This document shows, in pieces, positions 13,901 to 25,989 of a stretch of DNA of 64,000 nucleotides. This stretch comes from Nemophila menziesii. Taxonomy: Eukaryota; Streptophyta; Magnoliopsida; Boraginales; Hydrophyllaceae. Numbering within the stretch: the first letter of the stretch is position 1; each line of letters starts with the position of its first letter. The stretch covers positions 18,901,730 to 18,965,729 of the forward strand of contig JARWIR010000001.1 in the NCBI GenBank assembly GCA_029959085.1, in the 5' to 3' direction. Below the pieces are notes generated by a model. The model had not been told where the DNA came from. It saw nothing but the letters and a program-made list of their open reading frames with translations, and did no database searches. The translations under genes were made by a program, and so were the position numbers.

Positions 13901-15259
13901 GGTCGTATGCTCGGTATTGCTATGGGCCCGTATACAAAAATAGATCAAGGCTTGTACGCTGTTCTTGGGGCAGCATCACTCATGGCTGGTTCGATGAGAA
14001 TGACTGTTTCACTGTGTGTTATATTTCTGGAGCTTACGAATAATCTCCTTTTACTCCCCATAACAATGCTTGTTCTTCTCATAGCAAAGACAGTGGGAGA
14101 TTGCTTTAACCCGAGCATATACGAAATAATATTGGAATTAAAAGGTTTGCCCTTCTTGGAAGCTAATCCCGAGCCATGGATGAGGAATATATCAGTAGGC
14201 GAGTTAGCTGTTGTAAAGCCAGGTGTGGTTACTCTCCGTGGGGTCGAGAAGGTGTCTCGGATTGTCGAGGTATTGAAGAACACTACACACAATGGTTTCC
14301 CTGTTGTAGATGTAGATATGGGCCCACCAGGCTCAGCAGCTGAGCTACACGGATTGGTGCTAAGAGCACATTTACTTTTAGTGTTGAAAAAGAAGTGGTT
14401 CTTACAAGAGAGACGGAGAACAGAGGAGTGGGAAGTGAGGGAAAAGTTTACTTCGGTTGATTTAGCAGAACGATGTTGTAAGATTGATGAGATTCCTGTG
14501 ACTAAAGATGAAATGGAGATGTTTGTTGATTTGCATCCTCTTACCAATACAACACCTTTTACTGTCGTTGAAAGTTTGTCTGTCGCTAAAGGATTGGTGC
14601 TATTCAGACAAGTGGGACTACGCCATATGCTCATTATACCCAAATTTCATGCAGCTGGGGTAAGTCTAAGATTTATTTATTTTTTTAATTTATATATTTG
14701 CTTAATAAGCAGGAAATTTTTTTATAGCTCAAACAAGGACCCCAATAGAACTGCTTTAGGGAATGCCGAACCATCACATCCCCAAGAAAACTACTGCTAA
14801 TAGGGTCCTACAAACATTAAAACATATAAAAACCTTTACAATTTACATACATAACAACACACATATATTGCAGCAATTTGCTCGAATACTTCAAAAATTG
14901 CAAAATGGTCCCACCTTTACTCCTTAATGCCGGCTTCAGTACATCAATCAATCTTCAATTACAACATAAAGACCTATTAAACCTACAATCAGCATACAAT
15001 ATATAACCTAAGTCCCTCACAACACAAGCCAACACTTCTTCCTTATTAGCATTTTGCAAGGAATTATTTTAAATCTTACTTAAATTGACCGAGGAACTTA
15101 TCTATATAGCTTGAAATTATATAACTGACTTGATGCTATTTTTCCTTACAGGTGGCTCCAGTTGTAGGAATATTGACCAGGCAAGACTTGAGGGCTCACA
15201 ACATATTGTCTGTATTTCCACACCTAGCAAAGTCTAAGGGAAGTAAAAAAAGCCATTGA
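10978..15259 (+). CDS. CLC-a/b-like: vacuolar nitrate/proton exchanger, CLC-a/b type chloride channel family
   Basis: Six exons: 10978-11168, 11262-11462, 11686-11863, 12580-13112, 13519-14659, 15152-15259. They join to 2352 nt (783 aa) with GT-AG introns. Plant CLC-a and CLC-b load nitrate into the vacuole in exchange for protons. Seen: an acidic N-terminus, then VGAKVSHIESLDYEINENDL. The selectivity filter is GPGIP (163-167) with proline at 164, the nitrate-type residue; chloride-type plant CLCs carry serine there. The gating glutamate is in GKEGP (Glu207) and the proton glutamate in LEE (Glu274). About ten membrane helices follow, then two C-terminal CBS domains (roughly 590-770). The length is close to Arabidopsis CLC-a (775). 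The start is the first ATG in frame; the next is Met12. Introns 3 and 4 hold transposon-like debris. Assignment to CLC-a rather than CLC-b is not possible here. Confidence 0.96.
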
Positions 15260-15584
15260 ATATTTGCGAGAGAAAAAAAATTCCTGGAACATCATATATT
15301 TCTTGGATTTTCGAAGTTTTGTATTCTTTCTCGTATTACAATCACGAGTGTGCAATTAAATTTAAACCTTACATATATTATCAGAGGGTAGCTTACAAGA
15401 CTAAATTGCACATCTGAATGTAAATTATATTAAGTTGCTTTATCTCCACAAAGATGAACAAAAAACACTGCCAGTGATCTCTTTCTACAGAAATTCTTAG
15501 TTTATAAAAGGTCTTTTTTTTGTGTTTCTGCATAATATATTGTTCCTGAGCTATACCTAAATGTTCTTAATACAAGGTAATATA
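15260..15584. other. shared 3' flank of two convergent genes
   Basis: Only 325 bp separate the CLC stop codon from the stop codon of the RNA methyltransferase on the opposite strand, so both 3' UTRs and poly(A) sites must lie here and may overlap. The sequence is AT-rich with several AATAAA-like words. No third gene is visible. Confidence 0.7.
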
Positions 15585-18500
15585 TTAGCGACCTAAATTC
15601 CCTCGAGAGGATCTCTTCTTTTTTCCTCCTTTCTTTTTCTTTATACTTGCTGCTGCACCTCTTTTGAAAACCGCTAAAATCTCAATACTGCGCCATATTG
15701 GATATATCAGAATTCTATACACTGATAAAAAGGAAGAAAAAACATTCGAGAACATACCTCTGTGTTCCAGGAAAGAAATTAAAGCCATGTGCTTTGACCA
15801 AATGCCATTTACTGGACAATAGTGATGCGCAGTCCTGTAAAAAATACAATGAAGTTTGAGTTTGAAGCCAAAACTGAGGATATTTTTGATGAAAGATAAA
15901 ACATACCTCTTTAAAACTTTCCCACCCACAGCTTATGTATATAAGTGTTTGAGGCAGTACACGAGTTTCCTCTTGGACTATACTGCTTTTGATCTGAACT
16001 GAAGTTTCTTTGGCTCGTAAAATCCATGGCCTTTTTTCATCGTTATGCTTTGCACTATGACTGTCATATAAAACCACCATATTATACTCCAAAGACTATT
16101 CTTTTTGGAAATACATAAAAAGATATGTTTAAATATAATCTCACCTTTCAGGTACCTTGGCCTTGAATTTCATCGATGATAAATTCTGTAATGCATTCAC
16201 TAAAGATGAGTCTAATCCTTTTCGTGGAGGATCAACTACAATAACCTCTGATCCCAGTAGCCAAGAAAGTGGTTCCTGATTAAGTTACTAATAATCAGTG
16301 ATATAAAAACATTATATAGTCAATAAATACATGTTCCTAATAAAAATTTAAACATTAATATATCCGAAGGTAATAAAGTGCAGATATATATATATTAAAA
16401 TATATAAGTGATACATGATAAGAAAAGGCCAATACTTACAACAGAAGCGTCAGCATGATGCCAGCTTATATTGCTATCGATAGTGATTGGTAAGCGTTCA
16501 ACTGTTTTCTCAAAGGACAACTTTGACTCTTTGTTTACCTCAACACATTTGACTGACCTAAAAGAAAGAGTAACATGTATCTTAACCACAAGGAACCTTT
16601 CACTCCTGACCAGAAAAAGAAAAAAGAAAAATGTGAAATAATCCTTCATACCTGCATTTTCTAGAAGCAGCTAAAGATAATCCAATTACACCACCACCTG
16701 CATATAGATCAACAACTGATGCACCATACTGTACATATTTCTGTAACTTTCGGAGCAAAGAATCAAATGCCTGAGACAATAAAGCCCAACAACAGTGAGT
16801 AAACCAATTTTGCCTCATGTTTATTTCAAGACTTTATCGACTAAGAAAGAAATTAAAATGGACTTGACAGAATGAGACTAATTAGTCGTCAAAATTGAAC
16901 AAACATTAAATAATATCAATTAGATAATCAGTAATGGCTTCACCTGTATATTTGCTTGTCCAAAGCTTGAAGGTTCTAAAGAAACATCAATTCCACCAAG
17001 GTTTTCCCAGAAGTCCCTTTCTCCCAAAAGGTATTTCCATCTATTCCCAAAGATGGTCTATATCACCAGAAAAATGTTAGCAGGGTGCTCTTTAACACAA
17101 TAGTGATTCATTTGTTAGTTCACTAAATTTTATCTTACTATTACTTGTATATGTCAATCAATAAAACAGTTCAAAAAACTTGGAAACGGACAAGTGGGAC
17201 GGCTAATTTCACTCACATTAGTGGTTAATGTTTGAAAGTTGGCCCACACTGAATGAATTAAGTGGGTTTTCCTTCTTGGTCCACCGTTTCTCCACATGAA
17301 CTAGATATCAAAAAGACCATTTCTAAGATGAATACATGAGTTGAAACTTGAAACCAAAATAGATATTGAATAAAATAATTTGTGTGTCCTACGTAGGCCA
17401 GATCGATTAATTTCTCTGAACTAGGTGAATCCTCACTCCTTGAATTCCAAACTAGAGTAACCTGTACTGTACCTGAAATCATAACATGTGTAAGCTAATA
17501 ATCTTGGAACCTAAGTGAAAAGCTTCATACACAATTTATTAACCCAACATTTATAGTACAATCTCAGCTACTAACCACTTTCGTATCTTTCTGAGGCAGG
17601 AAGAGATGTATTATGCGTGGTAACAGCCATCTATGCAAATACAAAATCAATAACTGTGTAAAAATATGCTACAACTGATTATAGCGCTTCAAGTTTTTCT
17701 CTATCTGAGATCTTAAAGGATTTACCTGAACATATCTAAGTTCACCTGTTCCTTTATCTTCATCATATGGCTCAATGTTTAACTCAATGATCCCTGAGAA
17801 GAAAAAAGTACGTATAATATCGAATCCGTACCTTGAAGCAAGACAAAGTACTAATAACTAAAAAAAATTAAAAAAGACGTAGTATTATGCCTCGTCTCAA
17901 GAGCTCCACAGCGGCATTAATACTCGGATGGTGAGCTGCCAAAAAAATAATCAAACATACCATTAAACAACACATACATACATTTACTACACATTACAAT
18001 AAGTAGAGACTACATTAATAGAAAGAATTGGCATATAAGTGAGGATCGGACCTTTACAGTCTGGAATATCAATTACATTATGAGTTCCTTCTTCATAGAG
18101 CCCAATCAGAGGCTCCGTTGATGAACCCCGGATAGCCAGTTTTGCCCGGCACCTCCATCCCCACTACACAACCAAAACAATCTACTTAAGACAAAACCCT
18201 AAACTTTATTCTATAATGCACTAATTGCACCATTAATCCCTCAGTCATGCACAAATTACAACACACATAGTAATCACATATATGTCGTATCATGAACAAA
18301 AATACTATCTTATCATGAATTGTAACGATTTGGTCACACTTTAAATATAACGTGTTCTTTAGATATAGATTAATTGAACTGCAATAAATACTTATGTACA
18401 AAGAGAATAGTCATTACATATTAGCGCACCTACTCTTCCTAGCATGTATCTTCATCCAAATTTAGTGAGGAGAATATCCATTGTATATTAGCTAGTTTTT

Positions 18501-19032
18501 GAAAGACATTGCATATTAGCTATTAACGCTTGCAGGGACCAAAAGTGAGGAAATATCCATAATAGAAATGGGAAGGCCTCATACATTATAATATATGGTT
18601 ATTTTCAAAATGTAATTAGAGTAGAAACTATAAAATGTACCAATCTACAGCTCTGAAATTTAAAATCGGAGATGCCGAGATTGCGAAAAAACTCAACAGC
18701 TTCGTCGAGAATCAATGGATGATTGAGGTTGTACTCCTGCGTACAACCAGAACACCTGCAATTGAATTTGAGGTAAACCAGTATAAATAAAGATTATTAA
18801 CATTACTATAGAGATATTAGATAGAAGAGTAGGAGTTTTTATACGATTGGAAGTGAGGACATTGGAGAGCGCAGGTCAATATTGGTGGGGAGGAGCTATT
18901 AGACTGCAGTAATGGCGGTGGTGATGGCGGTGAGACGCGAACTGCGGTGGTCGTGCTGGAGGAAGCACGGCAGGTGACGATAGAAAATGATGGAGGCGGT
19001 GGCGATGAAAGGGAGAGGAAGCTCAAGGCCAT
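15585..19032 (-). CDS. putative plastid RNA (uracil-C5-) methyltransferase, TrmA/RlmD family
   Basis: Fifteen exons (minus): 18845-19032, 18641-18755, 18052-18163, 17891-17935, 17726-17793, 17576-17630, 17393-17472, 17217-17300, 16944-17057, 16652-16770, 16440-16557, 16145-16275, 15907-16060, 15758-15834, 15585-15687. Together 1563 nt, 520 aa. The family transfers methyl from S-adenosylmethionine to C5 of uridine in tRNA or rRNA. Seen: a Ser/Pro-rich N-terminus (MALSFLSLSSPPPP) that looks like a plastid transit peptide; cysteines 58, 64 and 67 spaced CX5CX2C plus Cys137, the likely 4Fe-4S ligands; the SAM-binding VVDLYAGGGVIGLSLA (306-321); DPPRKGL (381-387); a nucleophile candidate Cys454 in YISCGW; and a Lys-rich tail. 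The intron after exon 4 begins GC rather than GT. Resembles Arabidopsis At3g21300. The RNA target is unknown. Confidence 0.93.
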
Positions 19033-19239
19033 TAGTTAGAATTTGAGCTAGCTGAGCTCACAGAGTAGCGGCCTGACTGTGGCGGGAACGGATAAATACA
19101 TTTATTCCATGTAAAAATATATTAAAAGGATTAAACAAGTCACGTGACGTGTATTATTTGTAAAAAATATCTTAAAATAATTGGGTTGATGAGGCCATAA
19201 ATGCGACTTGGGCTGATAGCATGAGCCGAACTCTTTCTA

Positions 19240-19495
19240 CTTCTTCCGTTTCAAAATGTTTGTCCACTTTTCTTTTTACACAAATTAAGAAATATAATTA
19301 TTACACTCCATATTACAAAAGTATCCTTCATAGAGTGTCTTGATATCTTAAATGTGTATTGGAAACATAAATTTTAATTTTTTAATAGAGGTAATATTGG
19401 AAAAAAGAAGGAAAAAATGTCTTGATATTCCAAATGGACAAACATTTTGAAACTATATTTTTAATAAGTGGACAAATATTCTGAAACAGAGGGAG
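19240..19495. mobile_element. Stowaway-type MITE
   Basis: The left end CTTCTTCCGTTTCAAAATGT and the inverted right end CTCCCTCTGTTTCAGAATAT pair over more than 25 bp and are flanked by TA (19238-19239 and 19496-19497), the Tc1/mariner target. A second, internal copy of the right end (about 19433-19453) suggests a small internal duplication. No coding capacity. Confidence 0.82.
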
Positions 19496-19497
19496 TA

Positions 19498-21052
19498 CAA
19501 AAGAGGGATACAAAAGACCATACAAATAGGGATGACAATGATTACCGTAAAAACGGAAATCGATAAGAATAGAATTGACAAAAAAATAATTATATAACCA
19601 TAATTTAAGTTATAGTTTTGAATACGATACTTAAAGTTGTTTGGTTATGAATTTTAAATAAAATCGAATAACCGAAAATTGTTTATCTTTCACGCATATG
19701 TTCATAATTTATAATAATTTGGTACAAAAGTGTATTCAAATTCTAAACAAAATTTCAAGTACTAGATTTAACCAACTATATAACAAATATCTAAATTAAA
19801 TTAATTTTAAGATCAATAAAAGTTCTATATACTTTGAAATGTTTCTTATATGTTGGTCTTATTTTAGAAAACTTTTGACATTTCTATAGATTTATCATTC
19901 GGTTATGGTTAAAAACCATGAAACCGTTCTAAAATACTGAAACCTAATGGTTAAAAATCGCAAAATCAATGGTTAAAACTATTAAGTTATGATTTTTAAC
20001 AAAATAAATTATTATAGTTATAGTTTTTGATGACTAAAAAAACTGTTTCTAGGGACCAACTCCAAAGAAAAAGAATCTGTCTTTTTATATCGAGGTTTAT
20101 TTATATGGTAATCCTTCCATCTTGAGGTTTATTTCTCCTCTCTCTTTAAGACCTGGAATTCCCAATTATCTTTGATTATGGTCTATTTGGTGGGGTTGGT
20201 TGACTCATCCGTAATGTCGGTTAGTGTGTTGTGTAAGGAGCTTGTCATTCTTCTTTCGGGTGTCAGCTTTAGACTTGTATCTATTAGAGTAGATTCTGTT
20301 CTTAAGTTAAGCGTTTCAAAAGTACCCGCCAAACGTATTCAAAACGATATTTTTTAGACCATCTCACTAATTTCATGAAATATATCATAGATTTAAGGAC
20401 ATATTAGACATTTTATATAAAATTCCTAGTATGTGATACATCCGTATTGAAGATATAGTTTATTTAAAATGTCCAAATTATCCTTAAAATCTATAATATA
20501 TCTCACAAAATTAGTTTTAAAAATGACCGTTTCAAATACATTTAATCTAAAAATGGCATTTTTAAAACGTTTGACCTAAAATATTTAAGTCATAGATAAT
20601 GGCCTAAAAATGGAATCGACTCTTTCTATTATTTTCTTTGTTGTATGTTTTGTTTATTCCTAAGTTGTTGGTAAACTCATGTAATCCGTATTTTAGCTTC
20701 ATGTATATTTATGTTTTGAAAAAAAAATATTGAATGTGTTGTGAAGCTGGATGTATAGTTTTAGCTTAGCGAATTTAATTTAATTTATTTATTAAATATG
20801 ATAAATTACAAACTAAATTACGCCCTCGTTCTTTTGGGTCCTGGGTAATCAATCGCCCTTCCACGCGTGCTTGCCCAGGGCCACTCAGAATAGAAGTAAA
20901 TCTGTAACATCAAAAAAGCTCAAACCAAACTATCAATCATAACATAAAGAGTCGCGAAATATCGTGTGGCGGTTAATTATGCAGATGATCTTAATTAGTT
21001 AACAATGGATGGAATATACATTTGAGTTGAGTTCATAATTACTAATGATCGA
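19498..21052. other. AT-rich intergenic DNA with one hairpin-forming inverted repeat
   Basis: No gene was found between the Stowaway element and the 3' end of the uridine kinase-like gene. At about 20361-20402 and 20481-20521 two roughly 40-bp arms are inverted copies (centred on CATAGATTTAAGGAC and its complement), with weaker pairing further out to 20290-20580. This is MITE-like but has no clear ends. The 61-codon ORF at 20172-20357 has no recognisable content. Confidence 0.5.
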
Positions 21053-24000
21053 TCAATCATCAGTACCAAAGTAACGATCACCAAACTCTCCCATGCCGGG
21101 AATCACTCGGTACTCTTCGTTCAATGTTTCATCAATCTCCGACGTAACAATTTTCAACGATGGGAAACGTTTACAAACACAATGTATTCCTTCTGGTGCC
21201 TATGTTCAAGTAAATACGCGTGGTTTATTAAATAACACAATGAGAATCATGTTTTTTAGATGCCATTTAGGGAAATACTCACCGATATGAGATTTAAGAA
21301 TATAATGTGTGATTCTGGAACTCCTTTCCGAATTAGTAGTTCAATTGCTTGATTAGCGGAATTACCTACACAATCAATTATACAGTTACACAAAATGTTG
21401 ACTGTCACGACCCTGATTTTATTTATTACGCGTAAATTGCACTATTAGTCCCTATATTAAATAGTTTATAATAATTTTACTACAAAATAACTGACCTATA
21501 TTCTATTAAAGAAAAAACAAAATTTCTGTACAAATAAAATAAATCAAAGGTTAATAAAAATAACTTATAAAAGTTGTAGGGCCTAACTGGCCAAGTGAAG
21601 ATTCTGAAATTTTCATGGGGGTCATAAGGTAATAATATTAAAAAAAAAATTATACCCTGAATCTATGTAGCTATACCCCTGCCTATAGTGAAATTTTTGC
21701 ATAATATATGCACCTATAATGAAATGGATTTGATTGAATGAACATACCTGTACCTAGAACAGGATCCATGAGAAGGACATGGCGTTCAGAAATGTCATTT
21801 GGCAGTTTTTCATATATAAGCTGCTCAGATAAGAGAAAACAAATCATCATGCAATTATTTAGATAAGTCAGGGAATTTCTACATTAGTAGTGTCCATGAA
21901 CATGAATTTATTTTTAAATAAATAAATCCACCTGTTGCCCATTGTCACCATCTCTATGGATCAGAATTTTCCCTATTTTAATCCCTTTACAACAAGCACG
22001 CAATGCATTTTCCATGCTCTCCCCACTAGAAAAGAAAATCGTATAATCAAAATAACGAAAAACCTGATAAAATCATAAAAGTTAATGTTCAAAATTTTCA
22101 TTTTCTTGTTACCTTCTCACTACGGAAACTCCACATAATTTCTTGCAAAAGTCAACACCAGTATATATTGATCCTACAAAGATTGTTTAAAGTAACAATT
22201 AAGAGGCTTTTATACGTAATTATCAAATAATATAGTTAAGAAAAATTCGAAACGGTAAAATTAATATTCATCTACCATACCTGTTGGAGTGACAACTTGC
22301 TTCTCGGTGAAGGGCAAATGTCCAAGACCATGCTCCACAACCTAATAAAAAAACTCTTACGAAAATTTATTTACATTACTTAAAGGAATATTACTAGTTG
22401 AGATTTTACCAATCGAATAAGCCGATCAGAATAAAATACAAAATCATGCTTTGATATTTCTTGATCTCGAATCAGTGTGTGCATACCTCTTATCTACGAA
22501 AAAGAAGAGGTACAAGTTTGTTTCTCATTTATGAAGTTTACTCCATAAAACTAAAATCAAGACATACCTGAAAAGTAGAGTGTATCACATAGACATTAGG
22601 ATATATTTTGCAAAGGTCATGCTGACCAAGCTTTGTGTGAATGTGTTGGACGATCAGATCTACGGCGACATGATTATCACCTCCTCGAGGTATGATGACA
22701 TCAGCGTACTTCTTTGATGGTAAGATAAAGTCTTCAAAAGCAGGTTTTACAAACTTAGCATACTGCAAATTAACATGGTTGAGTTATTTCAATTTATAGA
22801 GCAGGATATTAGTATGAAAGATAGAATAAAATGAAAAAGAAGGCTTGCCTGTTCAAGAACTGAATTTACATCCCTACCCCTTGCAACAGTGTCACGTCTT
22901 ATTCTACGAGCGAGTCTCACATCAGCATCTAGAACCAAAAGATTATCACAAAAACAAGCATGGAGAAATTATTATTTAGAGATACAGAGTTGATTAGCTT
23001 TATACTTTATGCTATATGGTGTAAATGTCCCTTCTTAAACTATTCCCTTGGTTCATAAAAGGTTATCCATTCACTAATAATGTAGTCAACTTAAAATATC
23101 AAGACACTTTACAAGGGCTATTTTAGTAATAGGTACTTCAATTATTGCACTTCTTAATATGTGTGAAAAGCTATGTGCACAATCTTTTAGGAAAGAAGTG
23201 AAACCTGTATCAACAAATATCTTCATATTCATAAGGTTGCGGACACGTTGTTCATGGAAAACAAGAATTCCCTCCAAAATAATCACATCCGAGGCATTGA
23301 CCTGGCATGAATACATTTATACCCAAAATACAATGCCAAAATTATGGACAAACACATTAGCCTGAACAAGCCCTAATAAATGGTCAAATGTCACAAAATG
23401 CATACCTGCCTGAAGCTGTCTGAGCGCCTCTGATGAGATTTAAAATCATATATTGGAACTTGAACAGGATGACCACTTTTGAGCTTTTCAACACACTCTA
23501 AGAGCTGCTCGGTATCAAAAGCATCTTCAAGGAAATCAAAGTATGAAAAGCTAATTATATTGCATCTCTAACAAAAGTACATCAAAATATCTAAACTACT
23601 ATATACCTGGATGATCGAAGTTATATTCATGGACGTGACTCGATTCTTCAGGGGTCAAACCACGATAAAATGAATCCTACATGATCACCAAATATTAGCA
23701 TTAAAATCCGTAGGAGCTTATTCTTTTTAACGTCCAGAGTTCACTCAAAACCTTGCTATACTAACTAAATAGACAAATATAGCCAGTGGTGGACTCATGA
23801 AATTTCAGGGGGGTAAACTAGGACATAATTATAATTTAACAAGTTCAAACTATCAACTACAAGTGAAAGTTAATGCTATATAATTATTTAGACCTACATT
23901 TTTCCATGTTGCCCTTTGTTACAGATATTGCAGTAAAATAAAAACTACATAAAATATATAATAAGTAAATAAACCTGGTTAATTAGAACGACGCGTTGAT

Positions 24001-24366
24001 CATGTAACTGTTGGATGATCATATCACACACCGTAGTCTTCCCCGACGCCGTTCCTCCCGAAACCCCTGCTCAAACCGTATACATAACTAATATACACAT
24101 ATGATAAAAATAATCAAACAATAAAGAGTTATTCAATAAATAGTTCAAATTTCAACTAAAGAAATACCAATGACAAAAGGTTGTTTGCCGGCGGCGGAAT
24201 CAACGCCGTCAGACGAAGACGAAGGCGGCAGCGGCGTCGTGGAAGCAAAAGGATGACGAGGGGATGATGATGAAGATGAGATGCCATCGATGCGTAGACC
24301 GGAAAAGTGTGGCCCCGATGATTTCTCCATGACGTAATCAATCGCCGTCTTCTCTTCAGCCGGCAT
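21053..24366 (-). CDS. UKL-like: uridine kinase / uracil phosphoribosyltransferase-like protein
   Basis: Fourteen exons (minus): 24168-24366, 23975-24066, 23607-23676, 23406-23524, 23205-23301, 22849-22928, 22568-22762, 22410-22493, 22281-22341, 22113-22173, 21932-22025, 21748-21820, 21283-21365, 21053-21199. Together 1455 nt, 484 aa, against about 486 in Arabidopsis UKL1. The plant fusion combines a uridine kinase domain (uridine to UMP) with a UPRT-type domain (uracil plus PRPP to UMP) in pyrimidine salvage. Seen: a Ser-rich N-terminus; Walker A GGTASGKT (70-77); [20 protein letters not shown]; and in the second half the PRPP-loop motif DPVLGTG (403-409), ending [12 protein letters not shown]. 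The intron after exon 6 is GC-AG (CAG then GCAAGC). Start: the only suitable ATG, opening [20 protein letters not shown]. Whether the UPRT half is active cannot be told from sequence. Confidence 0.96.
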
Positions 24367-25985
24367 TTTGTAATTTAAATATTAATTATTTTTCTGCAAA
24401 TGGTTTTCAGCTAGTAGTAGTTTTTCTTTTTTTTGCTTTATTAGTAAGCAGCGACACAAGTGAGCATTTTTTATAACGTCTGTTTTTCTTTTGATTTGGA
24501 TTTTATAACGTCTATTGATGCTGGTCAAGTGTTATTTGTCTCTTTTGTTTTATATTTCTTTTAATTAGAAAGAAAGAAATAAAAGAATATGCTATCCTAA
24601 TTTTTTGTTAAAAAACATTCCATAAATTAGACAGATTATTATATTAAAATATTAGACTTTCTAAATTGTCTAGGTAGATATTCGATTCGAGTTTCCAAAT
24701 AGATTAGAGAAGACAATACAATGAAAGTAACTGATTTAGCGCCTTTTTCATTTGATTTTTCGATAAACATTTTTCATATAATTATGAGACCAAAGGCAAA
24801 CAACTCAAATACCTTCACCCATTGAGCTAGATCCCGAAGATGTATCTTTGAAATATCTTGAGACCGTTGTCAATAAACCCTTGGACCCATAAACCCCAAG
24901 TCACGAGTAAACTCGAATCTTTGTTTCTCCTCGAGCATGGATAGCCTCACGCTATTACATGAATCGTCGAAACGGAATTTTCTTGGTCTGCCATTGGCTA
25001 GCTTGGAAGGTCTTGTATGTAACAACCTTAACCCTTATCGTTCAATTTGGAATTTGGTAGATGTACCATCTCATCAAGGAAAAAATTGAGTTTTATTGAA
25101 CTCTATGTTGAGCCCTAGGTATGTAGATACAAGTGGAATGGCTATGTTGAGTAAACATGTATCATTAAGCGAAAGGAGGGTACTTAATCTAGATGAAATT
25201 GAGGGAGATGTGACCTCATGTTTGGCAAAATCGTGGAACTATTTGAATGTTTAATATTTTTTGATGCCGAAATGTTTAACACATAGATCGTTGGTACAAA
25301 GATCATTAGCACAATGATTGTTGGCGCTAAGATCAATGACGTGGTGATCTTTGGTGTTAAGATCGATGACGCAGTGATCGATGGCAAAAACATTATTGGC
25401 ATTGTTATACCTTTTGTTGCTTGCATGACCACTTTTTGGTGTGACCTTCACATGCATAAGACTGACTTACACGTTTCAGTTGACCTTATGGTCTTCCAGC
25501 TTTCAGGCAGCGTTTCTAGCATCTATTCTAAGGACTACAATTTTTTGGGATTTATTCTCTTTTCCAAGCTTCTTTGGAACCCAATAATCTCTCAGCGGAG
25601 ATATTTTTATCTACTCGATTCATTGGTAATTCCACATACAGGATATTTGTTTAACACTTTGGATTTGATATTCCCTATTTCTCTCGTATTTTCTTTGCCC
25701 ATACGATTGTCAACATGTTCAGACCTTCTATCAACTTTGGTATCTTGGGTTGACGGCTAGTTCTCTTCTTTGGTCTCATGTTGTGTTTCTCTTTCACAAC
25801 GCTCGCTACCTACAGAGTGGGAGTTGGACCTTCGCTTGGGTTTGTTTATCTCATACTAAGGATATTTGTTTTACTCTAAGAGCTTTGTTGGATGGTAATT
25901 TGAGTAGCAGCAGCGGTTCCAATAGGTCATGAGTACCTTGGGTTATCCCGTGATAGAAAAATGTTCCCTCTTCATATCCTGCGGA
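24367..25985. other. intergenic DNA upstream of the uridine kinase gene
   Basis: The promoter of the minus-strand UKL-like gene must lie in the first few hundred bases. From about 24900 the base composition changes and short open stretches appear on the + strand (25314-25760); they may be the degraded 5' part (ORF1 region) of the LINE that follows, but I cannot recognise a domain. Confidence 0.45.
25286..25385. repeat. 30-bp minisatellite, 3.3 copies
   Basis: Units start at 25286, 25316, 25346 and 25376, each opening GATCGTTGG-like. The period is a multiple of three, so on the + strand it keeps one frame (IVGAKINDVV, IFGVKIDDAV). Copies differ by several substitutions, so the array is old. 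Confidence 0.85.
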
Positions 25986-25989
25986 TGGC

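Noticed and set aside
13945..14643. 232-codon ORF on the minus strand
   Set aside because: It lies wholly opposite exon 5 of the CLC gene, whose + strand frame is a clear family match. The minus ORF has no domain.
20172..20357. 61-codon + ORF as a gene
   Set aside because: No similarity recognised; it borders a hairpin repeat and lacks any supporting context.
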